Below, piece by piece: positions 1-7,657 of a stretch of DNA of 40,345 bases. The DNA comes from Gammaproteobacteria bacterium. GTDB lineage: Bacteria > Pseudomonadota > Gammaproteobacteria > JAGOUU01. The position numbers and the translations under genes were made by a program. The stretch spans positions 1 through 40,345 of the forward strand of contig JAGOUU010000010.1 in the NCBI GenBank assembly GCA_018061105.1, in the 5' to 3' direction. Under the pieces are notes generated by a model. That model searched no databases. It was not told where the DNA came from and saw only the letters and a program-made list of their open reading frames with translations. Position 1 is the first letter of the stretch. The number at the start of each line of letters is the position of its first letter.

Positions 1-82
1 CAGTTTAATCAGAACCGCCGTATGCGACATCGCACGTACGGTGGTGTGAGAGGTCGGGATCGCGAGATCCCTCCTACTCGAT
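1..82 (+). mobile_element. 3' end of a group II intron (domains V and VI), 5' part off the left edge
   Basis: Domain V folds from 14-45: ACCGCCGTA pairs with TACGGTGGT, a two-base bulge (C35 G36) follows, then TGCG pairs with CGCA around the loop at 27-30. The triad position reads C16-G17-C18 with a G17-T42 wobble. CGC triads are known from bacterial class C introns; most others have AGC. Domain VI follows at 48-79: GAG/CTC and AGG/CCT stems with an unpaired A76 as branch-point candidate, then GGGATC/GATCCC closed by a GCGA tetraloop. The intron probably ends at about 82 (GAT). The intron-encoded protein would lie upstream of the window, so completeness cannot be judged. The domain V loop (ACAT) is not the usual GNRA, a mild oddity. 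Confidence 0.85.
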
Positions 83-85
83 TTA

Positions 86-94
86 TGGTATAAT
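86..94 (+). promoter_or_regulatory. Extended -10 promoter for the envelope operon
   Basis: TGGTATAAT is a perfect TGnTATAAT extended -10 element only 4 bases past the inferred intron end. A -35 box at 17-bp spacing would fall inside intron domain VI (66-71) and does not match TTGACA. The site would therefore act as an extended -10 promoter. It would give a leader of about 90 bases before the first gene at 192. Confidence 0.5.
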
Positions 95-140
95 TTAGAT
101 GGTAACCAATAAGTTTTGTAAATGCTAAAATTATTCTAGA

Positions 141-170
141 TGTATCTTAATACGTCTTACTGTGTCTTAG
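141..170 (+). repeat. Three degenerate 10-bp tandem repeats in a leader
   Basis: TGTATCTTAA, TACGTCTTAC and TGTGTCTTAG follow each other exactly, with consensus TRYRTCTTAN. They lie between the extended -10 element and the first start codon. Period 10 is close to one helical turn, so a protein-binding array is possible. It may also be simple slippage. Confidence 0.45.
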
Positions 171-191
171 AATTAGAATTGAGAAAAAACA

Positions 192-401
192 ATGGTAAAT
201 AAAAAAAAACCAAAACAAGCAGTTAATATTTCATCTTATTTTGTCGTTAATAAAAACGAATTGCCTTTAAGTTGTCCTATGCCAGACATGGAAACTTGGA
301 GTCTACACCCTAAGATATATCTGCCGATTGCAGAAACAGGAGAAGCAATTTGTCCTTATTGTAGCACTCGCTATATTTTAAGCAGAGAAGGGATTGCGTG
401 A
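192..401 (+). CDS. Zinc-finger CHCC (NDUFS6-like) domain protein
   Basis: This 69-residue protein carries the zf-CHCC signature: C28, H39, C54 and C57 in the context LPLSCPMPDMETWSLHPK and CPYC. The family is related to the C-terminal zinc domain of the mitochondrial complex I subunit NDUFS6; its role in bacteria is not settled. In pseudomonads a gene of this kind lies by ilvE and the waaF-waaC-waaG cluster, which agrees with waaG next door. The ATG is preceded by only a weak Shine-Dalgarno (GAG, 181-183). Its last codons overlap the next gene's GTG start as GTGA, so the two are probably translationally coupled. Confidence 0.88.
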   Translation: MVNKKKPKQAVNISSYFVVNKNELPLSCPMPDMETWSLHPKIYLPIAETGEAICPYCSTRYILSREGIA

Positions 402-1573
402 AGATCGCATTTTGTTTGTTTAGGTATTTTCCTTACGGAGGCTTGCAAAGAGATTTTCTTCGTCTAGCTAAATTATTTGTCTCAAAAGGCCATCAACTAA
501 CTGTCTATACTATGAAGTGGGAGGAGAAGTGGGAAAGGTCTAAAATAGATAATATTAAAATTAATATTATTAAGTTGCCTATTTATAGTCTGACTAATCA
601 TGATAGAGCCATCAGGTTTAGTAAAGTTTTACAAAGAATATTTAAAGCAGAAGCCTATGATTTAATAATTGGGTTTAATAAAATGCCTGGCTTAGATTAT
701 TATTATTGCGCTGACAGTTGTTATGTAACAAAAGTAGATGCACAAAAAGCTAGACATATTAAATTATTTTATAGTTTAACTAGTCGTTATAAAAAATTTA
801 AGTTTCTAGAAGAGAGTGTATTTGATCCCCAGAATAATACAAAAATTTTATTTTTATCTCGACAGGAACAAATTAATTACCAAAATTATTATGGCACCCA
901 ATCGGAGAGATGTTTTTTATTGCCACCTAATATAGATAAAGCAAGGTTTCAGCTTGCAGATCTGACTGATATCACAGAAAAAAGTAAATTAAAACAAGAT
1001 CTCATTCAAGAAGTAGGTTTAGATAATATAAGCCAAAATAATAAATGGCTTTTAATGGTCGGCTCTGGGTTTAAAACTAAAGGAGTAGCCAGAAGTATTA
1101 GACTAGTAAAACATTTAGTGGATTTAAATCTGAAAGTAAATTTAATAATTATAGGCCAAGATAATCCCAGTGATTTTATAAAATTAGCTACAGAATTAAA
1201 TATTAATAATTTCATAAATTTTCTTCCAGGTCGGGATGATATTGCCAATTTTATGAATGCTGCCGATCTGTTAGTGCATCCGGCCTATCGAGAAAATACA
1301 GGAACTGTAATCCTAGAGAGTATTATCATGGGGTTGCCTGTGGTTGCAAGTGGTACCTGTGGTTATGCTGAATATATTAACCAATCTGGTTGTGGAAAAG
1401 TAATTGATGAGCCGTTTGTTCAAGAAAGTTTTAATCAAAATGTTTATCAGTTACTTAATGATAATAATCAATTATTAAGTGGTATGCGAAAAAACGGATT
1501 AGAATTCAGGGAAACAGCGGAGATTTATCATGCTGATGATAAAATTTTAGAGATAATTGATCAGAATGAATAA
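398..1573 (+). CDS. waaG: Lipopolysaccharide core glycosyltransferase WaaG (RfaG)
   Basis: A GT4-family, GT-B fold transferase that in known members adds the first hexose to heptose II of the LPS inner core at the cytoplasmic face of the inner membrane. The N-terminus has the family pattern FCLFRYFPYGGLQRDFLRLA, including the glycine-rich donor loop. The C-terminal domain has the E-x7-E motif (E299 and E307 in RENTGTVILE) followed by GLPVVAS. Length 391 is near the usual 370-375 residues, with a small insertion around residues 190-215. It starts with GTG overlapping the zinc-finger gene's stop and overlaps waaP. Base composition is very AT-rich, like the next two genes. Confidence 0.93.
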   Translation: MKIAFCLFRYFPYGGLQRDFLRLAKLFVSKGHQLTVYTMKWEEKWERSKIDNIKINIIKLPIYSLTNHDRAIRFSKVLQRIFKAEAYDLIIGFNKMPGLDYYYCADSCYVTKVDAQKARHIKLFYSLTSRYKKFKFLEESVFDPQNNTKILFLSRQEQINYQNYYGTQSERCFLLPPNIDKARFQLADLTDITEKSKLKQDLIQEVGLDNISQNNKWLLMVGSGFKTKGVARSIRLVKHLVDLNLKVNLIIIGQDNPSDFIKLATELNINNFINFLPGRDDIANFMNAADLLVHPAYRENTGTVILESIIMGLPVVASGTCGYAEYINQSGCGKVIDEPFVQESFNQNVYQLLNDNNQLLSGMRKNGLEFRETAEIYHADDKILEIIDQNE

Positions 1574-2411
1574 TAATTATTATTTAAATATAGACTTAAG
1601 AAATTATTTGGCAAATAATTGTCATCTGGACTTTAATAATCCAGAAATAGTATTTAATCATTTTGCTTCTATCCCAGGACAAATTTTCCGTCAAGTTAAA
1701 TCAAGAGTAACTAAAAAAATAAAATTGGATAGTAAATTAGATGGTAAATTAGAACAAGAATATTTTATAAAGATACATTATTCTTCGGGTAATAAAATTA
1801 ATTTCAAAGAATTTATCAAAAACATTTATAGTTTAAATTGGCCGTTTGTTTCGAATGTTTCGGCGCAGCAGGAAAAAGATGCGATAGAGGCGTTACAAAA
1901 ACTTGGTATTAATACTTTAGAATTAGCCGGTTATATTAAAATTAAACAAAATAGTTTTATTATTACTAAGGCAATTATGCCTAGTATTAGTTTAGATCAG
2001 TTGTGTGAAAAATATTTAAATTATCCAGACTATTTTAAATTAAAAAGAAAATTAATAAAATATATCGCTAAAAACACAAGAAAGTTACACCAAAATGGCC
2101 TTAATCATCGAGATTACTATCTTTGTCATTATTTGTTAAAAGTTAAAGATTTGGAAATCAATAATATTAATACGGATGATATTTATCTTATAGATTTGCA
2201 CCGTATGCAAATCAGAAAAACTGTTTCAGTAAGATATATTATTAAAGACCTAGGTGGTTTATTATTCTCGGCAAGAAATTATAAATTTACAAGAACAGAT
2301 TATTTAAGATTTATAAAATATTATTTAAATATAAAATCAGTAAAAAAAATTAATAAAAGCTTTTGGAGCAAAGTAATTAAGAAAGCTGCTAGCATGCGAG
2401 AAAAGGGGTGA
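1566..2411 (+). CDS. waaP: LPS core heptose(I) kinase WaaP (RfaP)
   Basis: A protein-kinase-like enzyme that phosphorylates heptose I of the LPS inner core. Recognisable family blocks are FIKIH (ATP lysine), PFVSNVSAQQEKDAIEALQKLGI, the catalytic loop HRDYYLCH (H181, D183) and the metal site IDLHR (D210), followed by KDLGGLLFSA. The usual family length is about 265; here it is 281 from the ATG at 1566. An upstream in-frame TTG at 1557 would add MIR; I prefer the ATG, which overlaps waaG's stop by 8 bases, although no clear ribosome-binding site decides it. The order waaG-waaP-kinase matches the core-assembly cluster of Pseudomonas and relatives. Confidence 0.92.
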   Translation: MNNNYYLNIDLRNYLANNCHLDFNNPEIVFNHFASIPGQIFRQVKSRVTKKIKLDSKLDGKLEQEYFIKIHYSSGNKINFKEFIKNIYSLNWPFVSNVSAQQEKDAIEALQKLGINTLELAGYIKIKQNSFIITKAIMPSISLDQLCEKYLNYPDYFKLKRKLIKYIAKNTRKLHQNGLNHRDYYLCHYLLKVKDLEINNINTDDIYLIDLHRMQIRKTVSVRYIIKDLGGLLFSARNYKFTRTDYLRFIKYYLNIKSVKKINKSFWSKVIKKAASMREKG

Positions 2412-2414
2412 GCT

Positions 2415-3956
2415 ATGTATGATCAGGAAGTGCTAGAAAGAAGAGATTTAAATTTAGATATTGTCGATGCTAGTAATATTATAAAATATTTAGAGAGTAA
2501 TAATTTTAAATTTTTTAAACTTTTTAAAATTTTTAAACTTAGACTGGATACTAAAGAGTTTGTTGTAACAAAAATTTTACGAGTGCTGCCAAATCGTCGC
2601 ATAGTCTTTCTTGCTTATGATGAAAGTACTGGTGACTACGTTGTTATTAAATTATATAGTAATTCTCGTAAATACAACAAAGACTATGATTTGGCTCTGC
2701 AAGGCTATAAAATTGTCAGTGAAGCAAAGTTATTAACACCGATGGTGTTATATTATAATCTAGATAAGGTTAATAAATTTTCTTATATAATTTATGCTTA
2801 TCTTAAGCATGATCCTAGCCCAGGTAAAAATGACATTTTGGAACAGCGAAAACAGCATAGATTATTTATAGCTGCAATTGCTAAATTACATAAAAATAAT
2901 ATTTATCATTCTGATCTTCATGTCGGTAATTTATTAGTCCACAATAAAAAAGTATATTATCTCGATACTGAGAGTATGTATACTATGCGAAACTCATTAG
3001 TCAATAAAAAAGGGGTAAATAATTTTGCAGAGTTTTTAGCTCAATTAAATGCTGCTTATTATAATAGCTGGCACAAATATGCTAAATATTATTTGCAAAG
3101 TTTAATTACCAATATTGCTCACCATAGTGACAAGTTGGTTAATAAAATTTGTACTAAAGCCAATAAGCAATTACAAAATAAAATTTATGATTTTTTGGTT
3201 AAAACATTGCGTAATTGCACTGATTTTAAAGTTGTTAAATTTAAAAATAACAAACAAAATATTTGGTATGTTATAAAACGTAGATATTATCAAAATTTAG
3301 ATAATCAAAATGATTATGGGCTAACTGCTGAGTTTTTAGCTAGTCCTCATAAATTTATAGCAGATTATAAAATAGCTACTTTAAAGCAGGGTAATACAGC
3401 TCATGTTTATTTGATAAATTTTAATAATAATAAATTTGTTATAAAATATTATTTACCTGGAAGTTTTCTTAAGCAGTTTGCTCGGACATTAAAGTCTTAT
3501 TTGAGATTGCCCAGAGCTGTAAACTCATGGTGTTTTGCTAATTTGTTAGAGCAAGTCAATATTAATACACCAAGTCCTATTGCGAGTATAGTTTTTAAAA
3601 AATGGTTTTTGCTACAAGATAGTTTTTATATTATGTCTTATAGTGAAAATCTTGGTTTGGCTAATCTTAGCGATACAGATTTATATACTAATACTAATAC
3701 TAATATTAATATTAATATAATAGAGCAAATAATAAGTTTATTAGAGAATTTAAAGACATTGAGAATTAGCCACGGCGATCTCAAAGCAGCAAATTTGGTG
3801 CTTGAAAATGGTCAATTAGTAGTTTTAGATCTAGATGCTATGCGCAAATACAGAACTAACTACTTTTTTAAATTTTCTTGGCAAAAAGACATCAAGAGAA
3901 TTTTACGTTGTTATAAAGAAACGCCAGAACTCTACAATTTACTTGCAGGAGATTAA
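2415..3956 (+). CDS. Tandem double-kinase protein, LPS core kinase (InaA/KdkA-like)
   Basis: Two kinase-like domains lie in one 513-residue chain. The first (about residues 45-190) has catalytic loop HSDLHVGNLLV (H165, D167) and metal site YYLDTES. The second (about 315-500) has GNTAHVYLINF, VIKYY, HGDLKAANLVL (H453, D455) and VVLDLDAMR. Both keep the HxD and D-metal residues, so both could be active. Similar two-domain InaA-family LPS kinases lie downstream of waaP in Pseudomonas, where the cluster adds core phosphates; that role is inferred here. The start has a strong Shine-Dalgarno (AAGGGGTGA) and lies 3 bases after waaP. A hexanucleotide repeat encodes TNTNTNININI inside the second domain. 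Confidence 0.8.
   Translation: MYDQEVLERRDLNLDIVDASNIIKYLESNNFKFFKLFKIFKLRLDTKEFVVTKILRVLPNRRIVFLAYDESTGDYVVIKLYSNSRKYNKDYDLALQGYKIVSEAKLLTPMVLYYNLDKVNKFSYIIYAYLKHDPSPGKNDILEQRKQHRLFIAAIAKLHKNNIYHSDLHVGNLLVHNKKVYYLDTESMYTMRNSLVNKKGVNNFAEFLAQLNAAYYNSWHKYAKYYLQSLITNIAHHSDKLVNKICTKANKQLQNKIYDFLVKTLRNCTDFKVVKFKNNKQNIWYVIKRRYYQNLDNQNDYGLTAEFLASPHKFIADYKIATLKQGNTAHVYLINFNNNKFVIKYYLPGSFLKQFARTLKSYLRLPRAVNSWCFANLLEQVNINTPSPIASIVFKKWFLLQDSFYIMSYSENLGLANLSDTDLYTNTNTNININIIEQIISLLENLKTLRISHGDLKAANLVLENGQLVVLDLDAMRKYRTNYFFKFSWQKDIKRILRCYKETPELYNLLAGD
3686..3720 (+). repeat. In-gene hexanucleotide microsatellite (TACTAA/TATTAA)
   Basis: Three copies of TACTAA followed by two of TATTAA and a partial unit lie in frame inside the second kinase domain and encode an alternating Thr-Asn/Ile-Asn run. 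The 6-bp unit keeps the frame whatever the copy number. Confidence 0.8.
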
Positions 3957-3959
3957 AAG

Positions 3960-4997
3960 ATGTATAAATACGAAGAGATTAAAAAAAAATTATTATTGCA
4001 GCCTAGGACTTGGTTGATTACTGGTGTTGCTGGCTTTATTGGATCAAATTTATTAGAGCAATTATTATTATTAAATCAAAAAGTAATCGGTATTGATAAT
4101 TTATCTAGTGGCAAGATGCAGAATATTAATAGATTAGATAAGTTAGATAATTTTGAATTTTACCAAGTTGATATAGCAGATTATGCAGCTTGTAAGAATA
4201 TATTTGATAGCGCCAACATTGATTTTGTTTTACATCAAGCAGCAGTGGCTTCAGTACCTTTGTCTATTATTAATCCGAAGCTAACTTCAAAAGTCAATAT
4301 AGATGGTTTTAATAATGTTCTGGAGTTATCTAAAGAATCTGCTGTTAAAACATTGGTCTATGCTAGTTCTAGTGCGGTCTATGGTGATAACGACGATCTT
4401 GAGAAATTAGAGCCTCGAATAGGTAATTTTTTATCACCGTATGCTGTTAGTAAATATGTCAATGAGCTCTATGCCGAGCAATATTCTAGCCACCATAATT
4501 TGACAACTATTGGGTTAAGATATTTTAATATTTATGGCAAACACCAAGATCCTAAGAGTACTTATTCTGCTGTTATACCTAAATGGATCAATCAAGTTAT
4601 TAATCAAGAGCAAATATATATATACGGTGATGGAAGAACTACTCGAGACTTTTGTCATGTTGATAATGTCGTTCAAGCAAATATTTTAGCATGTTTTAAT
4701 GGAGAATATAATCAAGTCTATAATATAGGTGTCGGCTCGGCGTTAGATTTAGATACTTTATTAGGGAATATTATAGATTTAGTTGGTAAAAATGAGTTAA
4801 TATATAACATTAAACCGATTTATAAAGATTTTATAGCAGGTGACATAAAACACTCTTGTGCTAATATAAAACTTGCTCAGGCTGAGTTAAATTATACCCC
4901 TAATACTGATTTAAGTAAAAATCTTGAGACAGTATACAATTGGCTTATTAATGTTAATGCCGTAGACAAAAAACAAATAGAACAAATTCATGACTAA
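3960..4997 (+). CDS. wbpP: UDP-N-acetylglucosamine 4-epimerase, WbpP type
   Basis: An extended short-chain dehydrogenase/reductase. The start MYKYEEIKKKLLLQPRTWLI matches the family lead of WbpP. It is followed by the NAD-binding GVAGFIGSNL (about residues 22-31), SSSAVYG, and the catalytic Y161-x3-K165 in YAVSKY. RYFNIYG and GDGRTTRDFCHVDN are typical of the NDP-hexose epimerase clade. WbpP interconverts UDP-GlcNAc and UDP-GalNAc (and the uronic acids) for O-antigen or capsule sugars. Length 345 equals known members. AGGAG lies 8 bases before the ATG. It overlaps the next gene by 8 bases. A UDP-glucose 4-epimerase (GalE) activity cannot be excluded from sequence alone. Confidence 0.85.
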   Translation: MYKYEEIKKKLLLQPRTWLITGVAGFIGSNLLEQLLLLNQKVIGIDNLSSGKMQNINRLDKLDNFEFYQVDIADYAACKNIFDSANIDFVLHQAAVASVPLSIINPKLTSKVNIDGFNNVLELSKESAVKTLVYASSSAVYGDNDDLEKLEPRIGNFLSPYAVSKYVNELYAEQYSSHHNLTTIGLRYFNIYGKHQDPKSTYSAVIPKWINQVINQEQIYIYGDGRTTRDFCHVDNVVQANILACFNGEYNQVYNIGVGSALDLDTLLGNIIDLVGKNELIYNIKPIYKDFIAGDIKHSCANIKLAQAELNYTPNTDLSKNLETVYNWLINVNAVDKKQIEQIHD

Positions 4998-5871
4998 CAA
5001 TTGCCAACCTAATTTTAAACAGGATAATGACAAAAACCAGCGTTCGTTAGCTTTCGCTCTGCTATTAACTTTTGGTTACTCAATAGTGGAAGCTGTTGTT
5101 GGTTATATTTCTGGATCTCTTGCTTTATTAAGTGACGCAGGACATATGCTTACAGATGCTACGGCGTTACTGTTAGCTTTATTAGCTGGCATTTTTATGC
5201 GTCGACCTCCGTCTAAGAAACATAGTTATGGTTTTGCCCGTATTGAAGTAGTGGCTGCTATGATTAATGCTGTTTTTATGTTAATTGTCATAGCTGCTAT
5301 AGTCTATGAAGCAGTAGATCGAATTTGGAATCACACTAATGTTGATGGGTCGAGTGTCTTTATAGTCGCTACTATAGGTTTGTTAATAAATCTTATTGTG
5401 GCATTTAAGCTATCTAGTGCGAGTCATGGCCATGGACATACTAATTTAAATACACGTGCGGCTTTAGTTCATGTTCTGGGTGATCTCTTAGGTTCAGTCG
5501 CCGCTATTTTAGCCGGGGCTATTATTTATCTTACGGGCTGGATGCCGATAGATCCTATTTTATCTATGCTTATTTGCGTAATTGTTTTACGCTCAGTTTA
5601 TCACTTATTAAAAGAAAGTTTTTTAGTGCTGATGGAAGGGGTGCCGGAGCATATTGATCTAATACAAGTTAGCAAATTCTTAAATAGTATACCGTCGGTT
5701 ACAAATATAAGTGATTTACACGTTTGGAACTTATCATCAGGTTATATAGCGTTATCAGCTCATATTAAAGTCGATGATCTGCAGGCCTGGCCAGAAGTAT
5801 TAAAACAAGCGAAAGCTGGTTTATCGGATGGTTATGGTATAGAACACATTACTATTCAACCAGAAGTTTAA
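4990..5871 (+). CDS. Cation diffusion facilitator, zinc/cobalt/cadmium exporter
   Basis: A CDF-family inner-membrane antiporter that exports divalent metal in exchange for protons. The N-terminal half carries about six membrane segments. The metal site is visible in segment II (D49, H52, D56 in LSDAGHMLTDATALL) and segment V (H161, D165 in HVLGDLLGS), the H/D set of the CzcD/ZitB-like zinc branch. A short His-containing loop (SHGHGHTN, about residues 145-151) lies between segments IV and V, also typical. The cytoplasmic C-terminal domain contains HVWNLSSGYIALSAHI. It lies in the envelope operon with an 8-base overlap; its link to LPS synthesis is probably only positional. Confidence 0.9.
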   Translation: MTNNCQPNFKQDNDKNQRSLAFALLLTFGYSIVEAVVGYISGSLALLSDAGHMLTDATALLLALLAGIFMRRPPSKKHSYGFARIEVVAAMINAVFMLIVIAAIVYEAVDRIWNHTNVDGSSVFIVATIGLLINLIVAFKLSSASHGHGHTNLNTRAALVHVLGDLLGSVAAILAGAIIYLTGWMPIDPILSMLICVIVLRSVYHLLKESFLVLMEGVPEHIDLIQVSKFLNSIPSVTNISDLHVWNLSSGYIALSAHIKVDDLQAWPEVLKQAKAGLSDGYGIEHITIQPEV

Positions 5872-5888
5872 TAAAAAATTATAACTAT

Positions 5889-7148
5889 ATGTTAAACATA
5901 ATAGTCTTTGTTTTAGTAACAGTTGTTATTATTTACAATATTTACTTAATAATAAACTCTAAAAAACTTAATGCGCAAATTCTAGAGTTAGAAAAAGAAA
6001 ATATTTGCTTAAATACTCAAAATAGTAATTTTAAGCAACAATCAAAAATATTAGAAACACAATTCGAAAATTATATTAGTAAGATTTTAAATAATAAAAC
6101 TGAGATCTTAACTCGAGAGGCTAATACTAGTATAAATAATATTATTTTGCCATTAAGAGAAAAGCTAACAGAATTTCAACAAAAAGTTGAGCAAACGTAT
6201 CAAAACGAATCTCGTGAGATTTTTTCTTTAAAGAATGAAATTAATAAGCTATTGGCAAATAATATTAGCATGGCCCGTGAAACTCAGAGCTTAACTCAGG
6301 CATTAAAAGGCAGCGCAAAGGCGCAAGGAGTTTGGGGGGAGATTATCTTAGCTAAAATTTTAGAAAGCTCTGGTTTGCGTGAGGGCGAGGAATATGTAAC
6401 TCAAGGTCGAGATTTACAGCTTAGATCTGCTGATAATAAAATATTAAAACCCGATGTAATCATTAATCTTCCTGATAATAAGCATTTAATTATTGATGCT
6501 AAAGTAAGTTTAACTAATTACGAACAATATATAGAGGCTGTTAATGCCGGTGACAAACAATCAGAACAAGAGAATCTTCATTTATTTCTTAAGTCTGTAC
6601 AAAAGCATATTAATAATTTAAGTAGTAAGAAGTACCAGTATACAGAAAATTTAGCTACGCCAGATTTTGTCATGTTATTTTTGCCAATAGAAGGCGCTTT
6701 TTCATTGGCTTTACAAGTTATGCCAGAGTTATTAACTGAAGCATGGGACAATAAAATTGTTATTGTAAGCCCAACGACGTTATTTGCGACTCTTAAGACT
6801 ATCGCTAGCATCTGGTTATTTGAAAAACAAAATAGAAATGCAATAATAGTGGCGAAAGAATCTGGGTTATTATATGACAAATTTGTAGCTTTTACTGAAG
6901 ATCTTACGAAAATTGGCCAGGCTATTACAAAAGCAGATGAAGCTTACCACTTAGCTGTCAATAAGCTGACTACAGGTAAGGGCAATATAGTAGCTAAAGC
7001 AGAGAAAATCCGTGAGCTCGGGGCAAAAACGTCCAAAAAACTAAAGCCCGAGTGGAAAAATAGTGTAGATACAGATACAGATATAAATAATGAGCATAAT
7101 TTCGTTAATAGTATTAGTTCTGATAGTAATGTTACTGTTGAAACTTAG
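5889..7148 (+). CDS. rmuC: RmuC family protein
   Basis: RmuC limits recombination between inverted repeats in E. coli and has a predicted PD-(D/E)xK nuclease-like core. Here residues 2-22 form a hydrophobic N-terminal anchor and about 25-130 a coiled coil. The conserved block GSAKAQGVWGEIILAKILE begins at about residue 141. The putative nuclease residues lie in PDVIINLPDNKHLIIDAKVS (about 180-205), followed by FLPIEGAFSLAL and KTIASIW. Length 419 is within the family range. The C-terminal tail (VDTDTDINNE) is encoded by a short hexanucleotide repeat at 7068-7085. The last 59 bases overlap the next open frame. Confidence 0.92.
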   Translation: MLNIIVFVLVTVVIIYNIYLIINSKKLNAQILELEKENICLNTQNSNFKQQSKILETQFENYISKILNNKTEILTREANTSINNIILPLREKLTEFQQKVEQTYQNESREIFSLKNEINKLLANNISMARETQSLTQALKGSAKAQGVWGEIILAKILESSGLREGEEYVTQGRDLQLRSADNKILKPDVIINLPDNKHLIIDAKVSLTNYEQYIEAVNAGDKQSEQENLHLFLKSVQKHINNLSSKKYQYTENLATPDFVMLFLPIEGAFSLALQVMPELLTEAWDNKIVIVSPTTLFATLKTIASIWLFEKQNRNAIIVAKESGLLYDKFVAFTEDLTKIGQAITKADEAYHLAVNKLTTGKGNIVAKAEKIRELGAKTSKKLKPEWKNSVDTDTDINNEHNFVNSISSDSNVTVET

Positions 7149-7440
7149 TTGGTCAATAATAAAATTATTTGTCAAAATTGCCCTAGTAGGTTTTTGTATT
7201 TATATTTTGATAAATATCAATAAGTCTTATGGTTCTGACAGTATAGAAGTGCCATTATTCCAAGAGCTAATGGATTATTATAGCTTTGAGAATCAAAAAA
7301 AAATTCAAGAAGAATTACAAGCTGCAGAGCGGGCACAGGGGCAAATGTCTACTGCTGAGTCTTATAAAAGTCTTTTAGAGAGTGGGGAACAAGCAGTTCA
7401 AGTACCGCAGTATGATCTCAATGACCAAGAAGTTAACTAG
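7090..7440 (+). CDS. Small membrane protein of unknown function
   Basis: I do not recognise this 116-residue protein. Residues 3-45 are strongly hydrophobic (one or two membrane segments), followed by a charged, Gln/Glu-rich tail of about 65 residues that may be helical. The start at 7090 overlaps rmuC by 59 bases in another frame; an in-frame ATG at 7129 would cut the overlap to 20 bases, more in line with neighbouring overlaps. Neither has a clear ribosome-binding site. A hydrophobic start, a stop well past rmuC and lack of a rival frame favour a real gene, but there is no family evidence. Confidence 0.5.
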   Translation: MSIISLIVLVLIVMLLLKLSWSIIKLFVKIALVGFCIYILININKSYGSDSIEVPLFQELMDYYSFENQKKIQEELQAAERAQGQMSTAESYKSLLESGEQAVQVPQYDLNDQEVN

Positions 7441-7565
7441 TCAACTGATGATGTTGTAGCTACTCCCCTGTTATTATTAGATGGTTTATAGCGGTTACAG
7501 TAATAACTATTTTTAATCTCGTATGTATTCAGGATTGGCCTTATCTTATCTCTTACAAGCTGTTA

Positions 7566-7592
7566 CAAGCTGTTACAAGCTTTGACAGCTTG
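7566..7592 (+). promoter_or_regulatory. Candidate operator: inverted repeat over the RND operon -35 box
   Basis: CAAGCTGT (7566-7573) and ACAGCTTG (7585-7592) are perfect 8-bp inverted repeats separated by 11 bases. The left arm is also duplicated at 7556-7563 within a 10-bp direct repeat (TTACAAGCTG). The right arm overlaps the -35 hexamer at 7582-7587. This geometry is typical of a repressor site of a TetR/AcrR- or MarR-type regulator of an efflux operon, but no regulator gene is adjacent. Confidence 0.5.
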
Positions 7593-7610
7593 CTCCTTGC
7601 ATTCTAATAT
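7582..7610 (+). promoter_or_regulatory. Sigma-70 promoter of the RND efflux operon
   Basis: A perfect -35 TTGACA (7582-7587), a 17-bp spacer and a -10-like TAATAT (7605-7610) lie about 48 bases before the first start codon at 7658. TATAAT at 7624-7629 is an alternative -10 but lacks a -35 at proper distance. The rest of the 217-base gap from 7441 shows nothing I can assign. Confidence 0.55.
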
Positions 7611-7657
7611 ATATCTTAAAGTATATAATAATAAAAATAAATTATTTCAGGGTTAGG

